Shown one piece after another: positions 51,411 to 59,954 of a stretch of DNA of 64,000 nt; within the stretch, counting starts at the first letter, position 1, and every line of letters starts with the position of its first letter. Under the pieces are notes generated by a model. The model made no database searches and had not been told where the DNA came from. It saw nothing but the letters and a program-made list of their open reading frames with translations. The stretch is taken from the NCBI RefSeq assembly GCF_958445495.1, contig NZ_CAUCSQ010000023.1:1-64000 (forward strand), written 5' to 3'. The DNA comes from an uncultured Bacteroides sp. GTDB lineage: Bacteria > Bacteroidota > Bacteroidia > Bacteroidales > Bacteroidaceae. A program made the translations under genes and the position numbers.

Positions 51411-51703
51411 ATTCTTCTTTTTTTATTTTTCTTCCTCTTAATCAAAGACATTTAAATCTTAATTACTTTACATCTCAGATTGTAGGGGCAATTTCCAAAT
51501 TTATTCCACCATCTTTCAATCGCCCTGCGTGGAGTAGCCGAACACCAATCGCCCATACATACTTTGTCGTTGGTTACCTAAAATGCCGCAATCGGGAACA
51601 AGAACAAACTTCTTAATTACATCGGGTGCAGTCCATTTTCCCCAAATATACCACAAACTTTCAGAAAACACAGTGTTTGCTGTATATTATTTCGTGCAGA
51701 CAC
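51411..51703. other. Intergenic, no supported gene
   Basis: AT-rich spacer that must contain the promoter of the ankyrin operon (minus strand). Short frames here have no recognisable features. I see no repeat or structure worth calling. Confidence 0.4.
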
Positions 51704-51728
51704 AAAAAAAGCACCCCGAAAGGTGCTT
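51704..51728 (-). terminator. Terminator of the TetR gene
   Basis: Read on the minus strand, AAGCACC-TTTCG-GGTGCTT followed by seven T is a canonical intrinsic terminator, 51 bases after the tetR stop codon. Confidence 0.85.
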
Positions 51729-51778
51729 CACATATCACATAAAAGATTGAATGATATTCAATTGCCGTTCAAAAAGAA

Positions 51779-52378
51779 TCATTTCAGCAGTTTATATACA
51801 GCGTCAAATTGCCGTTTCAGTCGTTCGGCATCAAGTCCCGTGGTAAAAGCCAGCACGTATGACATTCCCAGATGTGCCATTCGGAACATATCGACAATCT
51901 CTTCCGTGGCAATATCCTTTCTGATTTCCCCCGTTGCGATTGCCCTCTCAATAATCTTTCGCCACATTTGTTGGTCTTTCTCAAAGATAGCATCCATTTT
52001 CTCCACAAAGTTCGGATAATACTTGTACGCTTGGAACAAGAACTGAAAATAACATTTGGCACATTCCTTTCTATCCACCCCCAGTTCATTGCTTAGATAA
52101 TCCATTGTCCTTTCCACTCCTTCGATATAGGTTTGCAGGAAGTCCCGCAATGAAATATCTTCCGCAAACACGAACTTGTTTTCCACCTTGTGCGGTTCAA
52201 AGATATAGGTATCTACAACCGCCTTGAACAGTCCCAGTTTATCCTTCGTATGATGGTAAATGCCCCGGCACGACAATCCGATAGCTTTCTCCAGTTTTAC
52301 CACCGTCACTTTCTCGTAATTGTCCTGTAAGAACAGCCGGAACGCATTTCTATATATTTCAGCCTTATTCGTTTTCAT
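51779..52378 (-). CDS. TetR/AcrR family transcriptional regulator
   Basis: A 199-residue regulator. The N-terminal DNA-binding domain reads IYRNAFRLFLQDNYEKVTVV KLEKAIGLSCRGIYHHTKDK LGLFKAVVD, with a Cys in the recognition region. The rest is a helical ligand domain ending DAVYKLLK. It stands alone with its own terminator; a -7-like element (TATCTTCG) lies about 35 bases upstream. Targets unknown. It lies within the accessory block. Confidence 0.88.
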   Translation of the reverse strand: MKTNKAEIYRNAFRLFLQDNYEKVTVVKLEKAIGLSCRGIYHHTKDKLGLFKAVVDTYIFEPHKVENKFVFAEDISLRDFLQTYIEGVERTMDYLSNELGVDRKECAKCYFQFLFQAYKYYPNFVEKMDAIFEKDQQMWRKIIERAIATGEIRKDIATEEIVDMFRMAHLGMSYVLAFTTGLDAERLKRQFDAVYKLLK

Positions 52379-52888
52379 ATCAGCGCAGCATATATTTATC
52401 TTTGGTTTCTACGAAGATAATACATTTCTTCCGAACAGCCATAACCCCATCCGTAAAACCTCACATACACCCCCTTTTTAAGATAAGTCATAGGGCAGGT
52501 GCAGATATATCTCTATATATGGCTGTACCCTGTATCTGTAAAATACATCTTGAATATCGACGATTTACAAACTCCTAAAAATGCATAGTGCAATCCTCTT
52601 TCTGCCCTCCCTTTCATTTTCCGTCCATCCGTTCACCCTCAAAAATCCCCCAATAAAAAACACCGCATTTATTTCCTATTTTCAGTCTATTTTTGTACAT
52701 TTATATCAAGTTATCAGAGCAGAGCGAAGAAACGCAAAGGACTCCGCACCGTTACTAATTCGTTACCTGTTACCTGACTTTCTACTCTTTACGTCTTGAC
52801 AATTAGTTAATTAAACTTTTCCCGCAGTTTTTTCCGTTATATATTTATTGAAGCATTTGCTTTGCTATTGAATGATTCTATTTATCTG
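52379..52888. other. Intergenic, no supported gene
   Basis: AT-rich sequence upstream of tetR and downstream of the AraC gene. A 72-codon plus-strand frame (52581-52799) is hydrophobic but has no family resemblance and no promoter, so it is not called. Short self-complementary bits (GATATATCTC/TATATATGGC) are weak. Confidence 0.35.
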
Positions 52889-53692
52889 CTATAACTCAGA
52901 TGGTTTTTTATTTGTTAGACATTGAGACTCTTTTGCAAAATGAGAGAAGTCTGTATATCCCAACTCATCATACGAATTACTGCTTCCTTTAGAGCGGTAA
53001 TTCATCAAAGCAATTTTAAACCTCAAGGCTCTAAAGCATTGTTTTGGTGACATACCTAATACCTCTCTAAAGTATCTATTCAGTGTAGATGTTGATACCC
53101 AAACTTTCTTACTGACCATATTCGATTTGAAGTCACCGCAATGAGTAATGTAATAAACTGCTTTAATTACGGTCTCTAATTTATAATCAAACTTGAAGAT
53201 ATCTATATTCGATAGAAGATAGTTTTCTGCATAGCTGACACGTTCATCAAAGGTCTTTTTAGATTTTAGCTCTTCAATAATTGTGTTATCTATATAATTA
53301 TCCAATGGTTTGTAACTGTCCAATAAGCAAGGAATATCATCCTTCAAAAACGGATATAACACACCCGGTTTGAATTTAATTGCAAATTCATGTGTTCCCG
53401 GTGCGTGTATTATGGTCATTGCATCTGCCAAACTACCACATAGTTTATTGCCCGTAGTATCTTTGATACCGAGTTTTCTATCCACTTTAAACGTCTGACT
53501 TTTACTTGTAAGATTCACAGAGGCGACAATATTTACATTAGGAAGAGCAACTATTGAGAATGGAGTTATTAAATTACTTTCCGTTGTAATTTCAAAGTAA
53601 TATTCAACAATATCCCTCAACTCAAAGCAGGGATATTTAATCCTTACATGGTCGTTTATTTCATCTTCATATATAACTTTAGATTTCAACAT
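52889..53692 (-). CDS. AraC family regulator (DUF6597-type N terminus)
   Basis: A 267-residue AraC-type regulator. The N-terminal block YPCFELRDIVEYYFEITTES and the HAPGTHEFAIKFKPGVLYPF segment are typical of the DUF6597 sensor. The C-terminal domain reads SKKVWVSTSTLNRYFREVLG MSPKQCFRALRF and GYTDFSHFAKESQCLTNKKP SEL. It is last of a three-gene operon, one base after the previous stop, so it probably autoregulates the operon through the dyad at 55162-55211. Confidence 0.88.
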   Translation of the reverse strand: MLKSKVIYEDEINDHVRIKYPCFELRDIVEYYFEITTESNLITPFSIVALPNVNIVASVNLTSKSQTFKVDRKLGIKDTTGNKLCGSLADAMTIIHAPGTHEFAIKFKPGVLYPFLKDDIPCLLDSYKPLDNYIDNTIIEELKSKKTFDERVSYAENYLLSNIDIFKFDYKLETVIKAVYYITHCGDFKSNMVSKKVWVSTSTLNRYFREVLGMSPKQCFRALRFKIALMNYRSKGSSNSYDELGYTDFSHFAKESQCLTNKKPSEL

Positions 53693-53693
53693 A

Positions 53694-54620
53694 TTATTTT
53701 CTGAATAGGTGTAACAACTGTATTCCTAACCCCATAGTCAGCATACGTTCTTTTTTATTTGCTAATAATTTTTGAGTCCAATCAAGTAATCCTCCATCGC
53801 CAATTTCGTATTCTACACCATCAGCTATAATTTTGGCTTTAATTCTCATACCGTAGTAATAGTTATTTTGTGAATCTGATTCGGCAATACGAACATCAAA
53901 ACCGCTATTTTTAATATGTGATAAGCTATTAGATATCAATGGGCTGTTGCTGTCATATCCTTTACAAGGAATAATCTCAAAAAACAGATTATTAAACCCA
54001 AAAACACTTTTGCATACATCTTGAGTTATAGCAAAGTGTTTATGTATTTCTGTTTTCTCAAATTCAAAACTACCCGTATCCATACCGCAGGAAATTAGAC
54101 ACAGAATAGGGAAATGAGGTGTAAAGTTGGGATTAGAGAAAACTTGAGTCCGTATAACTCTCGACACATTGCTGAAATTATACGTTTTCCCCGACAATTC
54201 GTTGTTTTTCTTCAATGAAGCGTAATGTAAGGCTATTGAATTTGTTGGGTCTGACTGAACTTCTGTATTTCGGAGTGCTGTAAGAACTTTCTTTTGGTTT
54301 ACAGTTGCCATTACACTACTTGTACCTAATTGAGCAACAGGAGATAACTCAATTAATTCAAAATTACTATTTGCTACTATTTTACAACACTCTAACTCTT
54401 CTTCTTTAAATTTCAGAAAGTCTAATTGTGCAGGTTTAACGAGTTTGTTTTTAGTGTATTTTTCCAATAGTGAAGAGGGAGTTTCTTGCATAACACGTTT
54501 TTCAAACACCTCTAAAAGCAAAGAATTTAACTCTGAACCACTCAATTTATTAGACAGTATATCAACAATATCATTTAAGTTGTATCTGCCGATTATATGT
54601 TTTATTGCTTCATCTTTCAT
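53694..54620 (-). CDS. Unknown protein, possible class II synthetase-like fold
   Basis: A 308-residue protein I cannot name. The arrangement resembles HisS/HisZ-type class II synthetase paralogues: SDPTNSIALHYASLKKN (like the motif before 2), NVSRVIRTQVFSNPNFTPHF (motif-2 position) and EIGDGGLLDWTQKLLANKKE then LTMGLGIQLLHLF (motif-3 position). The decisive motif-2 Arg-x-Glu is not clear, so activity is doubtful. The first ~90 residues are helical and acidic. Its ATG overlaps the GNAT stop by 4 bases and its stop is one base from the AraC start, so the three genes form a tight unit. Confidence 0.4.
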   Translation of the reverse strand: MKDEAIKHIIGRYNLNDIVDILSNKLSGSELNSLLLEVFEKRVMQETPSSLLEKYTKNKLVKPAQLDFLKFKEEELECCKIVANSNFELIELSPVAQLGTSSVMATVNQKKVLTALRNTEVQSDPTNSIALHYASLKKNNELSGKTYNFSNVSRVIRTQVFSNPNFTPHFPILCLISCGMDTGSFEFEKTEIHKHFAITQDVCKSVFGFNNLFFEIIPCKGYDSNSPLISNSLSHIKNSGFDVRIAESDSQNNYYYGMRIKAKIIADGVEYEIGDGGLLDWTQKLLANKKERMLTMGLGIQLLHLFRK

Positions 54621-55114
54621 GTTTTCCTTATACTATATATATGTTCATCAAATATTTGTCCTTTTTTTATCACAGACGATTTGATAATAGCCTCTTTCTC
54701 AAAACCAACTTTTTCTAATACCTTCATTGATGCCATATTATATTCAAAAATATTTGCATATACTCTTTGCATTCCTAATTGATTAAAAGCCATTTCAACT
54801 AACAGTCTAACTGTTTCTGTTGCATATCCATTTCCCCAATATGGTTCGCCTATCCAGTATCCGATCTCGGCATTAATTCTATATACATCGCTTTGAGGAT
54901 TCAGGCTACAACAGCCAATAAATTCATTTTCTGAATATATTCCAAACACGAGTCCTAATTCTCCTGTTTTAGCTAATTCAATAAAAGAAACTGCATTATC
55001 AATCGAGTAGGGATGAGGAAATATATCACGTAAGTTTTTAGCAATCTCATAGTTATTTGCTAACTGAGATATTACACGAGGTGATTCATTTTCTATTTTA
55101 CGTAACTGTATCAT
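54617..55114 (-). CDS. GNAT family N-acetyltransferase (RimJ/RimL-like)
   Basis: A 165-residue acetyltransferase. The acetyl-CoA loop reads EPYWGNGYATETVRLLVEMA F (pattern Q/R-x-x-G-x-G/A), preceded by RINAEIGYWI and followed by VYANIFEYNMASMKVLEKVG FEKEA. This is the RimJ/RimL type that modifies N termini, tRNA-bound amino acids or small molecules. First gene of an operon with the synthetase-like gene and AraC regulator. Promoter -7 TATCTTTG at 55143-55136. Confidence 0.92.
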   Translation of the reverse strand: MIQLRKIENESPRVISQLANNYEIAKNLRDIFPHPYSIDNAVSFIELAKTGELGLVFGIYSENEFIGCCSLNPQSDVYRINAEIGYWIGEPYWGNGYATETVRLLVEMAFNQLGMQRVYANIFEYNMASMKVLEKVGFEKEAIIKSSVIKKGQIFDEHIYSIRKT

Positions 55115-55135
55115 ATCTATACTTTTATCTTTTTA

Positions 55136-55211
55136 CAAAGATATGCCTATTTATGAGATGATTAGGTGTAAAAACGAATCAAATTTCGTTGAATTGCATT
55201 TTTACACCTAA
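55136..55211 (-). promoter_or_regulatory. Promoter and palindromic operator of the GNAT operon
   Basis: TATCTTTG (55143-55136) is the -7 element. Eighteen bases upstream starts a perfect inverted repeat, TTAGGTGTAAAAA (55162-55174) and TTTTTACACCTAA (55199-55211), 24 bases apart, with an inner CGAA...TTCG. The near arm covers the -33 position, so a bound protein would block or contact RNA polymerase. The AraC protein of the same operon is the natural candidate. Confidence 0.6.
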
Positions 55212-55448
55212 AATTGAGAGTTCTGCAAAAGAAATATATTTTATTTAGCAATATAGATTAAAGGATTATTTATTTCTTTGTAGGAGAGTTATTTGAAACA
55301 ATGGAAAAACACGGCAGATTAAAGAAGTTCGCTCGTTTCTAAGTCATTACCTAAATAAAAACGCCTATGTTTGAGATTAAAGAATGAAAGGCCGTTTATC
55401 CGGTATAAATTCAATGAAAAAGAAATAAGATGGAAATGATAAGGTAGT

Positions 55449-55510
55449 GCTTTATAGGGGATAAAGCTATGCTTTACGAATACCAAAGCATAGCTTTAGA
55501 GTCTATAAAG
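55449..55510. other. Nested perfect hairpin upstream of the sugar nucleotide gene
   Basis: Outer arms GCTTTATAG (55449-55457) and CTATAAAGC (55502-55510) enclose inner perfect 13-bp arms AAAGCTATGCTTT (55463-55475) and AAAGCATAGCTTT (55485-55497). The internal loop is GGGAT/AGAGT and the apical loop is 9 bases. No T-run follows at once. The surroundings 55212-55656 are AT-rich with no gene. It may be an RNA control element or a bidirectional terminator. Confidence 0.55.
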
Positions 55511-55656
55511 CGTAGGTATTAGATTTTTATAGGATTAGAAAATAGGACGAAAAACTAAAAATAACAGGTTTCTTTTATATTTACTTGTAAAATAGAATTT
55601 TTTAGGTTAACTTGCACAAGTTATTCTGAAAATATTTTTATTGAGTGAGTATAAGT

Positions 55657-56703
55657 ATGGATAATCATGTGGTAATAATGGCCGGTGGCATTGGCAGCCG
55701 TTTTTGGCCGATGAGTACACCGGAATGTCCCAAGCAGTTTATAGATGTGATGGGTTGTGGACAGTCACTAATTCAGTTGACGGCGGCTCGTTTTGACGGT
55801 ATATGCCCTAAAGAAAATATGTGGGTAGTGACATCGGAGAGGTATATGGATATCGTTCGCGAACAGTTGCCGGATATTCCGGAAAGTAACCTTCTGGCAG
55901 AACCATGTGCACGTAATACGGCTCCTTGTATCGCATTTGCATGTTGGAAGATTAAGAAACTGCATCCGAATGCCAATATTGTGGTGACTCCTTCTGACGC
56001 ATTGGTCATTGATACGGGAGAATTCCGTCGGGTGGTGGAAAAAGCACTTCGTTTTACGGATGATAGCAGTGCCATTGTTACGATTGGCATTCAACCTGTT
56101 CGTCCTGAAACCGGATACGGATATATTGCCGCAGGAGAACATATAACGACAGATAAAGAGATTTATGTCGTAGATTCTTTTAAGGAGAAACCGGACAGGG
56201 AGACTGCCGAGAAATATCTTTCGGAAGGAAGTTATTTTTGGAACGCGGGAATCTTTGTGTGGAATGTGCGTACCATAACTTCTGTGATGCGTGTGTATGC
56301 TCCAGGTATTTCCCAGATTTTCGACCGTATTTTTCCTGATTTCTATACGGAAAAGGAAGCCGAATCAATCCGGAAGTTGTTCCCGACCTGTGAAAGCATA
56401 TCTATAGATTATGCCGTGATGGAGAAGGCGCAGGAAATCTATGTGCTTCCATCTTCTTTCGGCTGGTCTGATTTGGGAACGTGGGGAGCCCTGCGTGGGT
56501 TGTTGCCACAGGATAAATGTGGAAATGCTACGGTGGGAAGTGATATCCGTTTGTATGAAAGCAAAAATTGCATCGTGCATGCAAGTGAGGAAAAACGGGT
56601 GGTCGTACAAGGACTGGACGGATATATCATCGCGGAGAAAGGGAATACCTTGTTGATTTGTAAATTGGAGGAGGAACAGAGAATTAAGGAATTTTCCCGA
56701 TAA
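55657..56703 (+). CDS. Mannose-1-phosphate guanylyltransferase
   Basis: A 348-residue nucleotidyltransferase making GDP-mannose from mannose-1-phosphate and GTP. The signature is VVIMAGGIGSRFWPMSTPEC PKQF (GTP loop and Lys). Later FKEKPDRETAEKYL, NAGIFVWN and SIDYAVMEK...FGWSDLGTW complete the active site. It lacks the C-terminal isomerase domain of ManC, so it has the single-function length. ATG at 55657 is used in preference to a GTG four codons earlier. GDP-mannose feeds GDP-fucose and glycan synthesis. Confidence 0.94.
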   Translation: MDNHVVIMAGGIGSRFWPMSTPECPKQFIDVMGCGQSLIQLTAARFDGICPKENMWVVTSERYMDIVREQLPDIPESNLLAEPCARNTAPCIAFACWKIKKLHPNANIVVTPSDALVIDTGEFRRVVEKALRFTDDSSAIVTIGIQPVRPETGYGYIAAGEHITTDKEIYVVDSFKEKPDRETAEKYLSEGSYFWNAGIFVWNVRTITSVMRVYAPGISQIFDRIFPDFYTEKEAESIRKLFPTCESISIDYAVMEKAQEIYVLPSSFGWSDLGTWGALRGLLPQDKCGNATVGSDIRLYESKNCIVHASEEKRVVVQGLDGYIIAEKGNTLLICKLEEEQRIKEFSR

Positions 56704-56706
56704 GCC

Positions 56707-57600
56707 TTATTTCGATTTTTGATATTCCAGAGGAGTCATGCCTGTCATTCGCTTGAAAAACTTGCTGAAAAAAGAGGGATTAGGGAAATTCAATTCATCG
56801 GAGATTTGATAAACGAGTAGATTGCTATGTTTTAACAATACTTTGGCTTCCAATATAATGGACTGGTTTATCCAGTCCATTATTGTTTGTTGGCTGGTTT
56901 GTCTGACAACGGTATTGAGATAACGGGGAGTGAGGCATAATCTGTCTGCATAGAAATTGACATTCCGTTCTTGTTTGCTGTGAATATTGACTAAAGATAT
57001 GAAGCGCTGGAATATCTCTTCCTGCCGTGTCTGGCGGTTGTGTTCTTTTTGGTTGTTCTGGGCAAGGTATTCTATACTGTATAAAAGGCTTGCCAGTAAG
57101 TGCCGGACTGCTTCCTTACGAAAGACCGGTTCCTGCAATATGTCCCATATCAATGTGAAATAGCTTTGAAAACGGGTATATTCTTGTTGGGTTAGAGATA
57201 ATATGATGTTTCTCTGCAAATATGAGAGACGGGTGAAGAAGTCGTCTTTTTCGGATATGGGAAGAAATTCTGTATCCATGGCTATCATTTGCATATCGAA
57301 GTCTGGAGATATCTCTAGAATCTGAAAAATGGAATTCGGGACGATTAATAGTAATTTGCCGGCCTGGAAATCTTGCTTTATTAGATTGACTAATACACGC
57401 GCATGGCCTTGTTTGATTATTATGATACGTCCTTCTTTGATACGGTAGGGTTGGTTCAGTATGATAAGATTAGACTCTAGTTTGGCAAAGCTGGTTATAA
57501 ATCCGAAATGCGGCGATATGAAACGATATTTGTGGTTTCGGACAATATCGAGATTTCCCAATATGTCAAGTCCTATATTTAAGGGAGTTTTCTTTTCCAT
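56707..57600 (-). CDS. AraC family transcriptional regulator
   Basis: A 297-residue AraC-type regulator with an N-terminal sensor and C-terminal helix-turn-helix pair: NFYADRLCLTPRYLNTVVRQ T and VYQISDELNFPNPSFFSKFF KRMTGMTPLEYQ. A -7 element (TATCTTTG, 57628-57621) lies 21 bases upstream of the ATG. It is divergent from the efflux operon starting at 57760 and probably controls it. Confidence 0.93.
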   Translation of the reverse strand: MEKKTPLNIGLDILGNLDIVRNHKYRFISPHFGFITSFAKLESNLIILNQPYRIKEGRIIIIKQGHARVLVNLIKQDFQAGKLLLIVPNSIFQILEISPDFDMQMIAMDTEFLPISEKDDFFTRLSYLQRNIILSLTQQEYTRFQSYFTLIWDILQEPVFRKEAVRHLLASLLYSIEYLAQNNQKEHNRQTRQEEIFQRFISLVNIHSKQERNVNFYADRLCLTPRYLNTVVRQTSQQTIMDWINQSIILEAKVLLKHSNLLVYQISDELNFPNPSFFSKFFKRMTGMTPLEYQKSK

Positions 57601-57620
57601 TTTTTCTCTCTGTTTTCCTG

Positions 57621-57732
57621 CAAAGATAATAAAAAGGAGAAAATCTTCTTTTAATTTTGCGCTTAATCGGACTATCGGGACATATTTGTTAACTTTCAGA
57701 ATGTAGGTGTGTCTTTGAAAGCTCTATCTTTG
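57621..57732. promoter_or_regulatory. Divergent promoters, AraC gene and efflux operon
   Basis: Minus-strand TATCTTTG at 57628-57621 serves the regulator; plus-strand TATCTTTG at 57725-57732 serves the efflux operon. The plus promoter has no clear -33 TTTG at 19-21 bases, fitting activation by the divergent AraC protein. Confidence 0.6.
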
Positions 57733-57759
57733 TCTTTTGAATCAAAGAAAAAGATGTGT

Positions 57760-59016
57760 ATGAAAAGAATGATTTTCAGCTTTTCCTTTTTACTGTTTGT
57801 ATCTGGTATGTACAGCCAGGTGACGTTGGAGGAATGCCGGCGGAAGGCACAGGACAACTATCCTTTGGTGCGGCAGTATGGTTTGGTGGAGAAGACGAAA
57901 GAATATAATCTGGAAAATGCGGTGAAAGGGTATTTGCCTCAGTTCGCATTTTCGGCTAAGGCTTCTTACCAAAGTGAGGTGACGAAGTTGCCGGTTAAAA
58001 TACCGGGGCTGGACATAAAGGAACTGCCCAAGGACCAATATCAGGTGATGCTGGAATTACAGCAGAATATCTGGGATGGGGGAGGAATCCGGATGCAGAA
58101 AAAGTTGGTAATGGCGGAAACTGATGTGGAGAGGGAAAAGTTGAATGTGGATATGTATGCTTTGAATGGCCGGGTGGATGATTTGTTTTTCGGAATTCTT
58201 TTGTTGGATGAACAGTTGGAACAGAACCGGTTATTGCAAGATGAGCTTGTGCGGAGCTATTCCCGGATTGTCGCTTATATGGAGAATGGCATTGCCAATC
58301 AGGCCGACCTTGATGCCGTGAAGGTGGAGCAGTTGAATACTCGCCAGAAAAGGGTTGAACTTTCTGCGTTGCGTGAAGCCTACCTGAGGATGCTTTCATT
58401 CATGACGGGGGAAGAAATGCCGCGGGAAACGGTTTTGAAGAAGCCTGTTCCGGAGAGTATATCGGTCGCCGGTGGGATTCGAAGGCCGGAATTGTTATGG
58501 TTTGACGCACAGGAGGCTGGATTGCGGGTACAGGAAAAGGCTTTAAACGTGCGGCATTTGCCTCGTCTCGGTTTGTTTGTGCAGGGGGCGTATGGGAATC
58601 CGGGTCTGGATATGTTGAGGAATGAGTTTTCTCCATATTATATTGCCGGTGTCCGGCTTTCGTGGAACTTTGGCAGTTTATATACGTTGAAGAACGATAG
58701 GAGGGTCATTGAGAATAAACGTCGGCAGTTGATTAGCAATCGGGATGTGTTTCTTTTCAATACAAGGTTACAGATGACACAGCAGGAGCAGGCTGTTCGT
58801 TCTTTGGAGGAACAGATGAGGGATGATGATGAGATTATCCGGTTGCGTACCAATATCCGTCGGGCGGCGGAAGCCAAGGTCGCAAACGGGACGTTGACCG
58901 TGACGGAAATGCTTCGGGAGCTGACAAATGAGAGTATGGCGCGTCAGGCAAAGGCGGTGCATGAGATTCAGCGATTGATGGGTATTTACCAATTGAAATA
59001 TACTGCCAACCAATAA
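57760..59016 (+). CDS. TolC family outer membrane efflux protein
   Basis: A 418-residue outer membrane channel subunit. A signal peptide (MKRMIFSFSFLLFVSGMYSQ) is followed by the first TolC repeat (VTLEECRRKAQDNYPLVRQY) and long coiled-coil helices (GRVDDLFFGILLLDEQLEQN RLLQDELVRSYSRI). The second repeat starts near YIAGVRLSWNFGSLYTLKND. The longer GTG frame from 57709 is excluded because the -7 element lies at 57725-57732; an ATG at 57754 is also possible. First gene of a five-gene efflux operon. Confidence 0.92.
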   Translation: MKRMIFSFSFLLFVSGMYSQVTLEECRRKAQDNYPLVRQYGLVEKTKEYNLENAVKGYLPQFAFSAKASYQSEVTKLPVKIPGLDIKELPKDQYQVMLELQQNIWDGGGIRMQKKLVMAETDVEREKLNVDMYALNGRVDDLFFGILLLDEQLEQNRLLQDELVRSYSRIVAYMENGIANQADLDAVKVEQLNTRQKRVELSALREAYLRMLSFMTGEEMPRETVLKKPVPESISVAGGIRRPELLWFDAQEAGLRVQEKALNVRHLPRLGLFVQGAYGNPGLDMLRNEFSPYYIAGVRLSWNFGSLYTLKNDRRVIENKRRQLISNRDVFLFNTRLQMTQQEQAVRSLEEQMRDDDEIIRLRTNIRRAAEAKVANGTLTVTEMLRELTNESMARQAKAVHEIQRLMGIYQLKYTANQ

Positions 59017-59031
59017 TAAAAGAATTTGGAT

Positions 59032-59943
59032 ATGAAACGAATGATAAGAATCGGAGTGTGGGGGATGGCATTGGCGATGTTGTCTGCCTGTGGAAACAGA
59101 ATGCCTGTTTATGATGCGACGGGTACGTTTGAAGCTACGGAGGTAATTGTCTCTGCGGAGGCTGCCGGCAAGTTGCTGGATTTGAAGGTGGAGGAAGGGA
59201 CGAGTTTGGAAGCGGGTGAGGAAGTCGGGTTGATTGATACTGTACAATTGTATTTGAAGAAATTGCAGTTGGAAGCCAGCATGAAGTCTGTAGAAAGCCA
59301 GCGTCCGGATTTGGTTAAGCAGATTGCTGCAATGAAACAACAAATCGCTACTGCACAACGGGAGAAAAAGAGGGTGGAACGTCTGTTGGCAGCAGGGGCG
59401 GCCAATCAGAAACAACTGGACGACTGGGATGCACAGGTCGTATTGCTGGAGCGGCAACTGGCGGCACAGGAGTCGTCTTTGAAAAATAGTATGAACAGTT
59501 TGACGGAGCAAGGGAATTCTGTGGCTATACAAGTGGCGCAGGTAGAGGACCAGTTGAATAAATGTCATGTCTTGTCGCCTATTGAAGGTACGGTGTTGGC
59601 TAAATATGCGGAGGCGGGAGAGCTGGCTGCTGTGGGAAAACCGTTGTTTAAGGTGGGGGAGATAAATAATATGTATCTGCGGGCTTACATTACTTCCGAG
59701 CAGTTGGCTCAGGTGAAGTTGGGTGATAGGGTGACGGTATATTCGGACTATGGAAATTCCGAGCAGAAACCTTATGCGGGAGTTGTCACCTGGATTTCTT
59801 CCCGTTCGGAGTTTACGCCGAAAACAATCCTGACAAAAAATGAACGGGCTAATCTTGTGTATGCTGTAAAGATTGCAGTGAAGAATGACGGGGCGTTGAA
59901 AATTGGCATGTACGGGGGTGTGATGTTTAAGAGTAACGAATAA
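59032..59943 (+). CDS. HlyD family periplasmic adaptor lipoprotein
   Basis: A 303-residue membrane fusion protein. It starts with a lipoprotein signal (MALAMLSACGNRM, lipid Cys ~20). The biotinyl-lipoyl half motifs are ATEVIVSAEAAGKLLDLKVE EGTSLEAGEEVG and CHVLSPIEGTVLAKYAEAGE. Between them are coiled-coil helices (SVESQRPDLVKQIAAMKQQI ATAQREKKRVERLLAAGA), with a beta-barrel at the end. It links the ABC pump to the TolC channel; E. coli YbhG is the closest analogue by arrangement. ATG at 59032 is chosen over a TTG two codons earlier. Confidence 0.93.
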   Translation: MKRMIRIGVWGMALAMLSACGNRMPVYDATGTFEATEVIVSAEAAGKLLDLKVEEGTSLEAGEEVGLIDTVQLYLKKLQLEASMKSVESQRPDLVKQIAAMKQQIATAQREKKRVERLLAAGAANQKQLDDWDAQVVLLERQLAAQESSLKNSMNSLTEQGNSVAIQVAQVEDQLNKCHVLSPIEGTVLAKYAEAGELAAVGKPLFKVGEINNMYLRAYITSEQLAQVKLGDRVTVYSDYGNSEQKPYAGVVTWISSRSEFTPKTILTKNERANLVYAVKIAVKNDGALKIGMYGGVMFKSNE

Positions 59944-59954
59944 CGGGGAATTGA

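Noticed and set aside
52581..52799. 72-codon plus-strand frame in the accessory block
   Set aside because: Hydrophobic low-complexity translation in an AT-rich spacer, without promoter or family resemblance.
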